Shown here: positions 57,314 through 64,000 of the stretch, piece after piece
How the letters are laid out: the number at the start of each line of letters is the position of its first letter
How positions within the stretch are numbered: the stretch's first letter is position 1
NCBI GenBank assembly: GCA_030645355.1
Contig: JAUSNJ010000143.1
Coordinates: 1 to 64,000 of the forward strand
Direction of reading: 5' to 3'
DNA from: Rhodoferax sp.
GTDB taxonomy: Bacteria > Pseudomonadota > Gammaproteobacteria > Burkholderiales > Burkholderiaceae_C
Length of the DNA stretch: 64,000 nt
Made by a program: the position numbers and the translations under genes
Notes under the pieces: generated by a model
Databases searched by the model: none
What the model saw: the letters and a program-made list of their open reading frames with translations, nothing else
Told to the model about the DNA's origin: nothing

Positions 57314-58471
57314 ATGCCCCCCACATTTGTTTCTGCAAAATTGTCGCGTCGGCGGGTGCTGGGCGCGCTGGCGGCCGGATCACTGGCCGGCCATCTGCCT
57401 GCCCGCGCGGACGACACCGGTCCGATCAGGATCGCCCAGTCCATCGCGCTGAGCGGGCCGCTGGGTGAACTGGGCCAGGCCATGCACCAGGGTGCCAAGG
57501 CCGCCTTTGCCGCCCTCAACGCCAAAGGCGGCGTACATGGCCGCGCCATTGAACTCACCGTTGCCGATGATGGCTACGACGTCAAGCGCGCGCTGGCCAA
57601 CGTCAACGGCTTCCTGGAGGACCGCGGCAACTTCGCGCTCTTCAACTGCATGGGAACACCCATGATTGAGGCCATGCTGCCCCGCGTGATCGAGACGGGC
57701 ATCCCCTTCTTCGCGCCGTTTTCCGGCGCACTGTCGGTGCGCCCAAAGGGTGTTCGCAACGTGTTCAACATCCGTGCCAGCTATGCGGACGAGGCCGAAC
57801 AACTGGTGCAACACCTGGCCACCATCGGCATCAAGCGCATTGCCATTGCCTACCAGAACAATTCGTTTGGCAAGGAAGTGTTTACCGCGACCCAGCAAGC
57901 CATGGCCAAGCACAAGCTCGAAGCCATCATGGTGGCCACGGTGGAGAACAATTCCTCGGACGCGGCTGCTGCGGCCAAGAAGATTGCGCAGTCCGAGCCC
58001 GAGGCGGTGCTGGTCGGTCTGGCGGGCAAGCCCACCATCGATTTTGTGAAAGCCTCGCGACTGGAGCGCAAGGGCATGCCGCTGTATGCCCTGTCCATCA
58101 TGGGTGCCGCGGCCACCATCAAGACCCTGGGTGCGGACGCCACCGGCATGGCCATCTCGCAAATCGTGCCGCTGCCCGGCAACCTGGTCATGCCCGTGGT
58201 GCGCGATTTTCAGCAGGCCTGGAAGGCCGCCCAGGTGGCGCAGGAGCCATCGCACCTGGCGCTGGAGGGCTACATCAACGCCCGCGTCTTCGCCGAGGCG
58301 CTGCGCCGCACCGGACGCAACCCCACGCGCGCCGGCTTCATCGACAGCACCTGGGCCATCAAGAGCCTGGACCTGGGTGGCTTCACCGTGAGCTTCAACG
58401 AGGCCAACCTGAACGCATCGCGCTTTGTGGAGCTGACCATGGTGTCGCGCGAGGGGCGGTTCATTCGCTGA
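57314..58471 (+). CDS. Branched-chain amino-acid type ABC substrate-binding protein (Tat signal)
   Basis: 385 aa, type I periplasmic binding fold (IRIAQSIALSGPLGELGQAMHQG, LNAKGGVHGRAIEL, VNGFLEDRGNFALFN). The N-terminus has a twin-arginine type signal, SRRRVLGALAAGSLAG, unusual for this family. No permease or ATPase is nearby; the neighbour is a divergent Cache chemoreceptor. It may act in sensing or serve a distant transporter. Ligand unknown. Confidence 0.85.
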   Translation: MPPTFVSAKLSRRRVLGALAAGSLAGHLPARADDTGPIRIAQSIALSGPLGELGQAMHQGAKAAFAALNAKGGVHGRAIELTVADDGYDVKRALANVNGFLEDRGNFALFNCMGTPMIEAMLPRVIETGIPFFAPFSGALSVRPKGVRNVFNIRASYADEAEQLVQHLATIGIKRIAIAYQNNSFGKEVFTATQQAMAKHKLEAIMVATVENNSSDAAAAAKKIAQSEPEAVLVGLAGKPTIDFVKASRLERKGMPLYALSIMGAAATIKTLGADATGMAISQIVPLPGNLVMPVVRDFQQAWKAAQVAQEPSHLALEGYINARVFAEALRRTGRNPTRAGFIDSTWAIKSLDLGGFTVSFNEANLNASRFVELTMVSREGRFIR

Positions 58472-58520
58472 TTGCCGCCTCCTATACTTCGGGCTCTTGG
58501 CGAAGTGGGAGCGGGTACAG

Positions 58521-59189
58521 ATGGTGGTCATCAGAGAAGACTGGGGCATGGGCGTGAGCCTGTTGCGCCGTGGGCGCCAGGCCGGCGTCGGCCTGGTTGT
58601 GGTGGGCCTGCATCTCTTGGGTCTGTTGGCCTGGTGGACGATGGGCAGCGCCATGCGTGCGTACCCAAGCCCCGTGCTGGCGCCTTCCGTCGCGGTCTGG
58701 CTGCCAGCACTGCCGGCACTGTCCACCGAATATGCGAAGCGGCTCAGGCCTGAGCCGACGCCCCCGCCGGATCGGCTGCGCCGTGCTGACACCACGCAAC
58801 ATTCCCGGGCGGCGGGGTTGGCGCTTCCTGCGGAGAATGGTGCGGTGGCAGCGCCATCGGCCGAGAGCACTTTGGTTGAAGCGCCGACGGCGCCCGCGCC
58901 AGCCCTGAACCTGACCCTTTCACGCCAGGCGCTGGCAAGCTTGGCGGCCCCAAGCTTTGTGGACCGGTCCCCATTCCATGGGCGCTTGCCCATGACGGTC
59001 GAACGACAGATAGCAGCCGCTGCCGGGGAGTCGGGTCCGTGGACGGAAGAGCGCATCGACAACGACCACTTTCGTCTGCGCCGGGGCACCACCTGCGTCA
59101 TGATGGAACGCCCCCGGGCTGCCATCCTTGACCCGTTCAACGAAGCAGCGCAGCGCCTGCCCTGGCGGGCCAGCGGTTCAAAGTGCTAG
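58521..59189 (+). CDS. Hypothetical membrane-anchored protein
   Basis: 222 aa from ATG at 58521 (GGAG about 9 nt upstream). One membrane helix about 20-45 (GVGLVVVGLHLLGLLAWW), a Pro-rich linker about 75-100, and a C-terminal part with IDNDHFRLRRGTTCVMMERPRA. The layout recalls TonB-type anchors but no TonB domain is recognised. Its TAG stop overlaps that of the convergent gene (CTAG). Confidence 0.6.
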   Translation: MVVIREDWGMGVSLLRRGRQAGVGLVVVGLHLLGLLAWWTMGSAMRAYPSPVLAPSVAVWLPALPALSTEYAKRLRPEPTPPPDRLRRADTTQHSRAAGLALPAENGAVAAPSAESTLVEAPTAPAPALNLTLSRQALASLAAPSFVDRSPFHGRLPMTVERQIAAAAGESGPWTEERIDNDHFRLRRGTTCVMMERPRAAILDPFNEAAQRLPWRASGSKC

Positions 59190-59629
59190 TGACCCAGCAC
59201 AAGCCTGAGGTTCTCCAGGACGGTTTGCATGGATCGCGAGTGGAGCCGCGCAAGATTGAGTACCTTGCCCAGGAGCACAACCAGCCAGCCGTGTGCCTGG
59301 ACGTCGAGTTGGTAGATCACACGCGTCTGTTGGCCTAGTGGCTCCAAGCGCCATTCCCCGAAGCCATCGATGAACCCACCGAAATATCGCATGCGTATGC
59401 GACTCGGCCATTCCACGGCTTCAACTTGACACTGAAAGGGGCGCCCGCCTACGGGGCGAATTTCCAGTTGCGTCCCAACCAGCCCGGCGCCGTCCGCAAT
59501 CACCCGTATTGCGAGGGACTTGGGCCACCAATGCTGATATCCGGCGAAGTCCACCAACACTGGCCATACTTCGGCCGCCGGGAAGGGGACAAGGATCTCA
59601 TCCGTTGCCTGTATGGGTGTGCTGGTCAT
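59186..59629 (-). CDS. SRPBCC (polyketide cyclase/START-like) family protein
   Basis: 147 aa from ATG at 59629. DEILVPFPAAEVWPVLVDFAGYQHWWP opens a START-like lipid/ligand-binding fold; VGTQLEIRPVGG and the GEWRLEPLGQQTRVIYQLD strands follow. Ligand unknown. Single gene followed upstream by an inverted repeat copy. Confidence 0.82.
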   Translation of the reverse strand: MTSTPIQATDEILVPFPAAEVWPVLVDFAGYQHWWPKSLAIRVIADGAGLVGTQLEIRPVGGRPFQCQVEAVEWPSRIRMRYFGGFIDGFGEWRLEPLGQQTRVIYQLDVQAHGWLVVLLGKVLNLARLHSRSMQTVLENLRLVLGH

Positions 59630-59690
59630 TGCCTGCCTCTGCTTCTGAAATGATGTCGGAATGTGTGAATCTATCACTCCTGCTGCTTGC

Positions 59691-59744
59691 TGCGTTATTG
59701 ATAGCTAGACAGTAAGTATTTACGAGGGCTACAGCCGGATTTCC
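59691..59744 (-). repeat. Dispersed 55-bp repeat copy (reverse orientation)
   Basis: Plus strand shows TTATTGATAGCTAGAC, then TTTACGAGGGCTACAGCCGG. It lies in the 190-bp gap between the SRPBCC and GNAT genes, which holds nothing else. Confidence 0.85.
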
Positions 59745-59819
59745 GTGTGAAACATTCGTTCCACGAAAGGCCCAGAACGTCTTTGACCGGATTCGGCGCG
59801 CGTGTCAACAGCGCCAGCG

Positions 59820-60395
59820 TCAGCCCGTGATCGCCTGCACCACCTTGGCTACGACCCAATGGCTCTTGCCGATGCGGCGAACCCGCTCGAAGCCCTGGCG
59901 CTCAAACATCGACAGGCGGCTGTTGTAGAGGAACGCGGCCGACACCTTGCGGTCCGTGACATCTTCGGGGTAGCTCTCCACCACGCCGCCGCCCTGCAAG
60001 GCAATCTGCTCCAGCGCGCCGGACAGGGCGGCCGAGGACACGCCCTGTCCTCGGTAGGCCTTGTCGACGAAGAAGCAGGTGATGCGCCATTGCGGTGGTG
60101 CAGCGATCACTTCGCTGTAGACGCGCAGATGCTTGATGCGGGGCAGTTCTTCTGGCGGGCCGAACTGGCACCAACCGACACACGTGGCAGCGTCGGCGTA
60201 CACCAGTGCCGCATGCGCGGTGCCCTGTCGAACGCGCTGCTCTTTTTGCGCGCGGCGATGCGCGCCGCGTTCTTTGCCTTCAGGGTGGAACTCCATGCAC
60301 CAGCATCCACCCCAGACACCGTTGTGCCGCTCGACCAGCGCAGCGAAGTCAGGCCATGTGGATGGGGACAGGGGCTGGGTGGTGAAGGCGGGCAT
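59820..60395 (-). CDS. GNAT-family N-acetyltransferase
   Basis: 191 aa. The acetyl-CoA loop CFFVDKAYRGQGVSSAALSGAL, with R-G-Q-G-V-S/A, identifies the fold; the N-terminal GGCWCMEFHPEGKER and RIKHLRVYSEV are typical of a subgroup often annotated as GCN5-related with no known substrate. Confidence 0.85.
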   Translation of the reverse strand: MPAFTTQPLSPSTWPDFAALVERHNGVWGGCWCMEFHPEGKERGAHRRAQKEQRVRQGTAHAALVYADAATCVGWCQFGPPEELPRIKHLRVYSEVIAAPPQWRITCFFVDKAYRGQGVSSAALSGALEQIALQGGGVVESYPEDVTDRKVSAAFLYNSRLSMFERQGFERVRRIGKSHWVVAKVVQAITG

Positions 60396-60420
60396 TGGCT
60401 GATGTGCCGTATGGGGTCAT

Positions 60421-60665
60421 TTACGTAGAGTTAACCCGCTGCCTGTGACAAAGCAAACCCGCTGTACTTTGCCTCGTGAGTGATTTCTTTGCCACGGTGC
60501 CGGGCATTGCCGCCATGACGTTGAACTCCACCTCGGTGAGATAGACGCTGACAACTTGCTCGGAGAAGCTATTGCCCTTTCCGTACTTCTTCCCAAGCTT
60601 GAAGATGATGGCCTCGTGCTCCGCGCTAACTTTGCGCAAGCGCATGTTGTGGTCTTGCTCGACAC
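60421..60665 (-). pseudogene. Fragment resembling a CYTH domain
   Basis: The reading frame contains MRLRKV, FKLGKKYG, SVYLTEVEFNVMAAMPG and then KKSLTRQ, which resembles the central part of CYTH (triphosphate tunnel metalloenzyme) proteins. The N-terminal ExExK strand and the C-terminal half are missing, and the 3' end drifts into unrelated sequence. Probably a decayed remnant. The family call is from memory of motif pattern. Confidence 0.35.
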
Positions 60666-60694
60666 GGACTTCGCCTATCGGTGTCTGGCTGACG

Positions 60695-61114
60695 CTAGGC
60701 CGCACTGCCGGCGTTTCGATCTGAGATGTGATGGATGCCGTCCGACGTTGGTACAGACCCCAGTTCAAACGGGTTTACACCCTCCAGGCAAGCAACGTTG
60801 TATCCAAAACTGTTCGGGTCTGATCGTCGCTGATGATGGGTGTAGATGCCGCAGTGGCCGCAGAAATAGTGCCGTGCGGTCATGGTGCCGAACTGATAGA
60901 CCTTCAGGTCCTGCGCGCCCTGGACAACTCTCAGTGCCGCCAAAGGCACTGATGCCGCGATGGCGCCTTTTCGCCTGCATAACGAGCAATCACACCGCCT
61001 TGGATCGACGACCCCGTTTGGCAGGTCCAGTTCGAGCACGACGCGTCCGCAGTGGCAGGACGCCCTGTGCGTTGCCAGAATCGTTGTCGATCCGATCTTC
61101 TTGAAGTTGGTCAT
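60695..61114 (-). CDS. GFA-family (glutathione-dependent formaldehyde-activating fold) protein 1
   Basis: 139 aa. Zinc ligands of the Mss4-like fold are visible: ASCHCGRV, CDCSLCRRKG and FCGHCGIYTHHQ. Most GFA proteins of this kind are not formaldehyde enzymes; substrate unknown. Its start overlaps the stop of GFA protein 2 by 4 nt. Confidence 0.88.
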   Translation of the reverse strand: MTNFKKIGSTTILATHRASCHCGRVVLELDLPNGVVDPRRCDCSLCRRKGAIAASVPLAALRVVQGAQDLKVYQFGTMTARHYFCGHCGIYTHHQRRSDPNSFGYNVACLEGVNPFELGSVPTSDGIHHISDRNAGSAA

Positions 61115-61536
61115 GGCCGTGGTTGCTGAAGTGGCGCCGGTTGCTGAGTCTCAAACCTGAGGGTTGGGTCCAGGCAAGCCCAGCTCGGCGCGCTGGCTGA
61201 CCACATGTTGACCTCGGGCCGGATGGACGATGGATCGTCCAGTGTGCCGAGCCGCACGACTCTGAACTGCGGTGTCGCCGACGAGCTGGCGAACAGATGA
61301 CTGCCGCAGCCAGGACAGAAATGGCGTGAGATCTGGTTTCCGCTGTCCGCGATGCTGGTGAAGCAGCTCATTGAGCCGGTGACTTCGATGGCTGCGCTCG
61401 GAAATATCGCGTTTGCGGTTCCGTTGGCAGAAATCTTCTGGCAGGTGCGGCACCAACAAATCCTGGCGATCAAAGGGTCAGCGCTGACTTTGAAATGGAC
61501 GGCTCCACAGAGGCAACTTCCGGTTCGATGTGACAT
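61111..61536 (-). CDS. GFA-family protein 2
   Basis: 141 aa from ATG at 61536, with GGAG about 8 nt upstream. GSCLCGAVHF, CWCRTCQKISANGTAN and FCPGCGSHLFA provide the zinc ligands. Paralogue of the next gene, not a close duplicate. Fifteen nt after the protease stop, so protease, GFA2 and GFA1 form one directon. Confidence 0.88.
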   Translation of the reverse strand: MSHRTGSCLCGAVHFKVSADPLIARICWCRTCQKISANGTANAIFPSAAIEVTGSMSCFTSIADSGNQISRHFCPGCGSHLFASSSATPQFRVVRLGTLDDPSSIRPEVNMWSASAPSWACLDPTLRFETQQPAPLQQPRP

Positions 61537-61551
61537 CTTGGTCTCCAATGG

Positions 61552-61980
61552 CTAGTGCGAGAGAAGGATGATGCTGCGGGCATAGTCGATAACAGCGTGC
61601 TTGCGATGAAGGACGTCAGCGCCCAGGACCCCACCGATCGCCTCGACCTTTGCCTTTGCAAGTCCAGCGACGACGTGAGACAGGTCCATCGCGATGAGCT
61701 TGAATGCCGAGAGGTCTACACCTTGCAGGGAGAGTCCATGGGATGCCACTGTCGTCATCTTCATACTCGACGTTCCGACTCCGCCACCCTTCTCTGTTTT
61801 GGACGTGAGGTTCAGTTTGTAACGCTGGAGTAGCTCGGAGTGAATGCAGGTCCCACCCGCACCGGTGTCCACAAGGAACCGAATAGGCTTCCCGGACAGA
61901 CGTGCGATGACTGTGATGTGTCCAGTCCTTTCACGCTGGAACGGAATGATCGCGGTTGCAGGTATTTGCTTTGATGCCAT
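61552..61980 (-). CDS. Retropepsin-like aspartic protease
   Basis: 142 aa. FLVDTGAGGTCIHSELL has the D-T-G-A catalytic motif, and VEAIGGVLGADVLHRKHAVIDY is the conserved second half of the clan AA single-domain fold (active as a dimer). No signal peptide. ATG at 61980 follows AAGGGA. Role unknown; linked to two GFA genes. Confidence 0.82.
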   Translation of the reverse strand: MASKQIPATAIIPFQRERTGHITVIARLSGKPIRFLVDTGAGGTCIHSELLQRYKLNLTSKTEKGGGVGTSSMKMTTVASHGLSLQGVDLSAFKLIAMDLSHVVAGLAKAKVEAIGGVLGADVLHRKHAVIDYARSIILLSH

Positions 61981-62106
61981 TGTTCTGTCCCTTGGATGAG
62001 TGGATAACGAGGCGCAACGCAATGTACTTCGTCAGACCCGCAAATTGCCTCGGGCGATTCTAGGCGTGAAGCGACACTGCCTCAATCTCTGCCTCGTAGC
62101 CCCAGC

Positions 62107-62165
62107 TCGCTATCGGTTTGATAGTGGAATGCCCTTGCTACACGAGGGCTGCAGCCCGATTTGCC
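62107..62165 (-). repeat. Dispersed 55-bp repeat copy (reverse orientation)
   Basis: Plus strand shows GCTATCGGTTTGATAG, then CACGAGGGCTGCAGCCCGAT. It lies in the 386-bp divergent gap between the protease and the Aer-like gene. The gap also holds the inverted repeat at 62210-62258 and a candidate promoter. Confidence 0.85.
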
Positions 62166-62209
62166 TATTGACGCTGCCAGGAACACCGGCGTAGGTGCCC
62201 CATCCCCCA

Positions 62210-62258
62210 GGTCGCCGGGTCGCCAGGTCCCGTAAGGTGTGGGTCCACGCCGGCGACC
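62210..62258 (+). repeat. Inverted repeat upstream of Aer-like receptor
   Basis: Perfect 9-bp arms GGTCGCCGG (62210-62218) and CCGGCGACC (62250-62258) around a 31-nt loop containing GGTCCCGTAAGGTGTGGGTCC, which itself has short complementary parts. It could form a structured leader or be an operator; no known riboswitch motif was recognised. Confidence 0.5.
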
Positions 62259-62297
62259 GTGATTACAGGAGAAAGCGGTTATAAGTCATTACCAATA

Positions 62298-62323
62298 TAA
62301 ACCATTGTTTTGCATGCCGTGAT
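62298..62323 (+). promoter_or_regulatory. Weak candidate sigma-28 promoter for Aer-like gene
   Basis: TAAA at 62298-62301, 14 nt, then GCCGTGAT (62316-62323), versus the consensus TAAA-N15-GCCGATAA. Spacing is one short and the -10 has three mismatches. Position 44 nt before the ATG fits a flagellar/chemotaxis promoter. Confidence 0.25.
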
Positions 62324-62366
62324 GGCCCGTGACCGGCTCCTCACAAGCTAACTAAAGACTGCCAAG

Positions 62367-64000
62367 ATGCGCACCAATCTACCAGTGACCCAGCGTGAGT
62401 ATCCGTTTCCAGCGGGCCAGACCGTGGTATCAGCAACGGACTTGAAAGGGCGCATTACCCACTGCAATGCAGTCTTTGTTGAGCTCAGCGGTTTTACCAA
62501 GGAAGAACTCTTGGGCCAGCCACACAACCTGGTGCGCCACCCGGACATGCCCGAGGAAGCTTTTCGCGACATGTGGGCCACGCTGGGCGCGGGTTTGCCC
62601 TGGACCGGGGTTGTGAAAAACCGCCGCAAGGACGGGGATCACTATTGGGTAGTTGCCAACGTGACACCTCTGCTGGAAGGCGACCGGCCGGTAGCCTATC
62701 TGTCGGTGCGCACCCAACCCAGCTCTGAGCAGATACGCGCGGCGCAGGCCCTGTACGACACGATGCGGACCGAGCGGCAAAGTGCAGCGCTCGTGCACCG
62801 ACTGCGGCACGGGGCCGTTTACAAGGACAATTGGCCCGGACGGCTGACTCGCTGGCTGAAGCCTGGCGTCAACGCCAAGATCGCCACCGTGGCGTTCGTG
62901 TTGGGCGGGGTGGGAATGGCCGCAGGTGTCGCCGCGGCGGGTGGGGTGGCGGCGCTGTCGGGCGTGGTCACTGTCGGCGCGCTGGCCGTCGTGCTGGGCG
63001 CCAGCGCACTGGCAACTTGGGGACTGCGGGCCATGACCACGCAACCCCTGCGCCGTCTGGTCGACTTTGCCAACCGCCTGGCGGCTTGTGATCTCAGCCG
63101 GAGTCTGGATCGCCAGCATGACGGCGTGCTGGGTCAACTGGAGCGCGCCTTGAATCAGCTCAATGTCAATATTCGCTCCATCGTGAGCGACGCCCGCACC
63201 GAGTTGGACCGCATGGTCGAGACCACGGATCGCATTGCCGCAGGCAGCGCAGACCTGGCGGGACGCACGGCCGCGCAAGGTAGCAGCCTGGAGGAGTCGG
63301 CCGCGTCCATGGAGCAAATCAGTGGCAACGTGGCGCAGACCGCCGACGCCGCGCGCCAGGCCGCACAGTTGGCCGGGCAGTCTGCGCAGGTGACCGAACG
63401 CAGTGGCGTGGCGGTGCAGGCGGTGACGCAGACCATGCAAGAGATCAATGAATCATCGCACCGCATCGGCGAGATCATCCAGGTGATCGAAGGCATTGCC
63501 TTTCAAACCAACATCCTTGCGCTCAACGCCGCGGTCGAGGCGGCGCGTGCCGGTGAGCAGGGACGCGGCTTTGCCGTGGTGGCGTCCGAGGTTCGCAGCC
63601 TGGCGGGACGCTCGGCGTCGGCCGCCAAGGAAATCAAGCAGCTGATTCAGGACTCGGCCACCAAGGTTGAAGCGGGCACCCGTCTGACCGACAACGCCCG
63701 CGTCACCATGGAAGAAGCTGTTGGCACGGCAGGTCAGGTCAGTGTGTTGATCGCCGAAATCCATTCGGCCACCACGGAGCAAAGTGGCGGCATTGCGCAC
63801 ATCAACCAGGCCCTTTCACACATCGAGGGCCTGACCCAGGAGAACACCGAATTGGTGGGCAGTTTTTCCGATTCGGCGATTGCACTGGAGCTTCAGTCCC
63901 GAGCGGTATCCGATGCAATGCGTGTGTTCAGGCTGGACCACAAGGACGCGGCGGGCGTGCCAGACGCAGTGGCGTTGCGGCGGGAGATGAAGGACCACGC
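62367..64000 (+). CDS. Aer-like PAS-domain chemoreceptor (3' end outside window)
   Basis: 544 codons visible. N-terminal PAS domain about 15-115 ([38 protein letters not shown], then [17 protein letters not shown]) is the FAD-binding Aer pattern. Two hydrophobic segments about 170-225 form the membrane hairpin with no periplasmic domain, then HAMP and a signalling domain with [20 protein letters not shown]. Senses redox/oxygen changes through FAD if like Aer. Runs off the right edge, past the signalling domain. Confidence 0.9.
   Translation, partial: MRTNLPVTQREYPFPAGQTVVSATDLKGRITHCNAVFVELSGFTKEELLGQPHNLVRHPDMPEEAFRDMWATLGAGLPWTGVVKNRRKDGDHYWVVANVTPLLEGDRPVAYLSVRTQPSSEQIRAAQALYDTMRTERQSAALVHRLRHGAVYKDNWPGRLTRWLKPGVNAKIATVAFVLGGVGMAAGVAAAGGVAALSGVVTVGALAVVLGASALATWGLRAMTTQPLRRLVDFANRLAACDLSRSLDRQHDGVLGQLERALNQLNVNIRSIVSDARTELDRMVETTDRIAAGSADLAGRTAAQGSSLEESAASMEQISGNVAQTADAARQAAQLAGQSAQVTERSGVAVQAVTQTMQEINESSHRIGEIIQVIEGIAFQTNILALNAAVEAARAGEQGRGFAVVASEVRSLAGRSASAAKEIKQLIQDSATKVEAGTRLTDNARVTMEEAVGTAGQVSVLIAEIHSATTEQSGGIAHINQALSHIEGLTQENTELVGSFSDSAIALELQSRAVSDAMRVFRLDHKDAAGVPDAVALRREMKDH

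Noticed and set aside
61981-62100. Possible attC site upstream of the aspartic protease (GGATAACGAGGCGCAACGC)
   Set aside because: No matching second core or stem was found, and the downstream genes overlap or abut like an operon rather than cassettes.
62210-62258. Riboswitch (c-di-GMP or ykkC type) before the Aer-like gene
   Set aside because: The arms are a simple inverted repeat, and conserved aptamer bases of the classes I know are absent.

Overview
The window is a 64 kb piece of a high-GC beta-proteobacterial chromosome, most probably from the Comamonadaceae (Rhodoferax/Polaromonas-like). The evidence is the gene content and order (rpmB, trxB, Crp-like, ftsK, lolA; tetR-pcm-rhodanese-tolC; waaC-waaA; ubiUVT-ubiXD), the high-GC codon use, and two types of short dispersed repeat that I associate from memory with this family. 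Genus is inference. No rRNA, tRNA, CRISPR array, insertion-sequence transposase or phage module was seen.

Layout. 1-5.2 kb: housekeeping (rpmB partial, trxB, a Crp-type regulator, ftsK, lolA). 5.2-9.2 kb: a sensor histidine kinase overlapping a GlpV-like solute-binding protein gene, with no transporter genes. 9.3-12.3 kb: alkylation-damage block (an Ada-N/AraC/AlkA fusion, ogt, a DMT exporter). 12.6-17.3 kb: two small genes, phosphoglucomutase/phosphomannomutase, waaC, waaA. 17.3-20.5 kb: tetR-pcm-rhodanese-tolC. 20.6-26.3 kb: an oxygen-independent ubiquinone operon (ubiU, ubiV, hemolysin-III-like, ubiT, a DGC-domain protein, ubiX, ubiD) behind a perfect FNR box placed at -41.5. 26.4-37.3 kb: two diguanylate cyclases around tamA-tamB and an AI-2E family membrane protein. 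37.4-42.5 kb: orphan ccoG, then creB-creC and creD, with tandem cre tags before creD. 42.6-43.9 kb: an acyl-CoA dehydrogenase.

43.9-45.9 kb is a small accessory island. Three short same-strand ORFs each end inside an attC-like hairpin site, with no integrase in view. They are bracketed by two inverted copies of a 150-bp element with 21-bp terminal inverted repeats; one copy has a 6-bp direct repeat at its ends. This is the best candidate here for something undescribed: an integrase-less cassette cluster possibly packaged by MITE-like ends.

45.9-64 kb: a chemoreceptor with a C-terminal DWETF tether, msrA, an EF-G-like GTPase, two FimV-like proteins, DAHP synthase, a Cache chemoreceptor divergent from an orphan Tat-type binding protein, a small accessory stretch (GNAT, CYTH remnant, two GFA proteins, aspartic protease), and a 3'-truncated Aer-like PAS chemoreceptor.

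A roughly 55-bp repeat (core TAGCCCTCGTGGAAT) occurs about eight times across the window. In lolA, waaA and creC it lies inside the reading frame, and it also supplies the stop codon of the ada-alkA gene.
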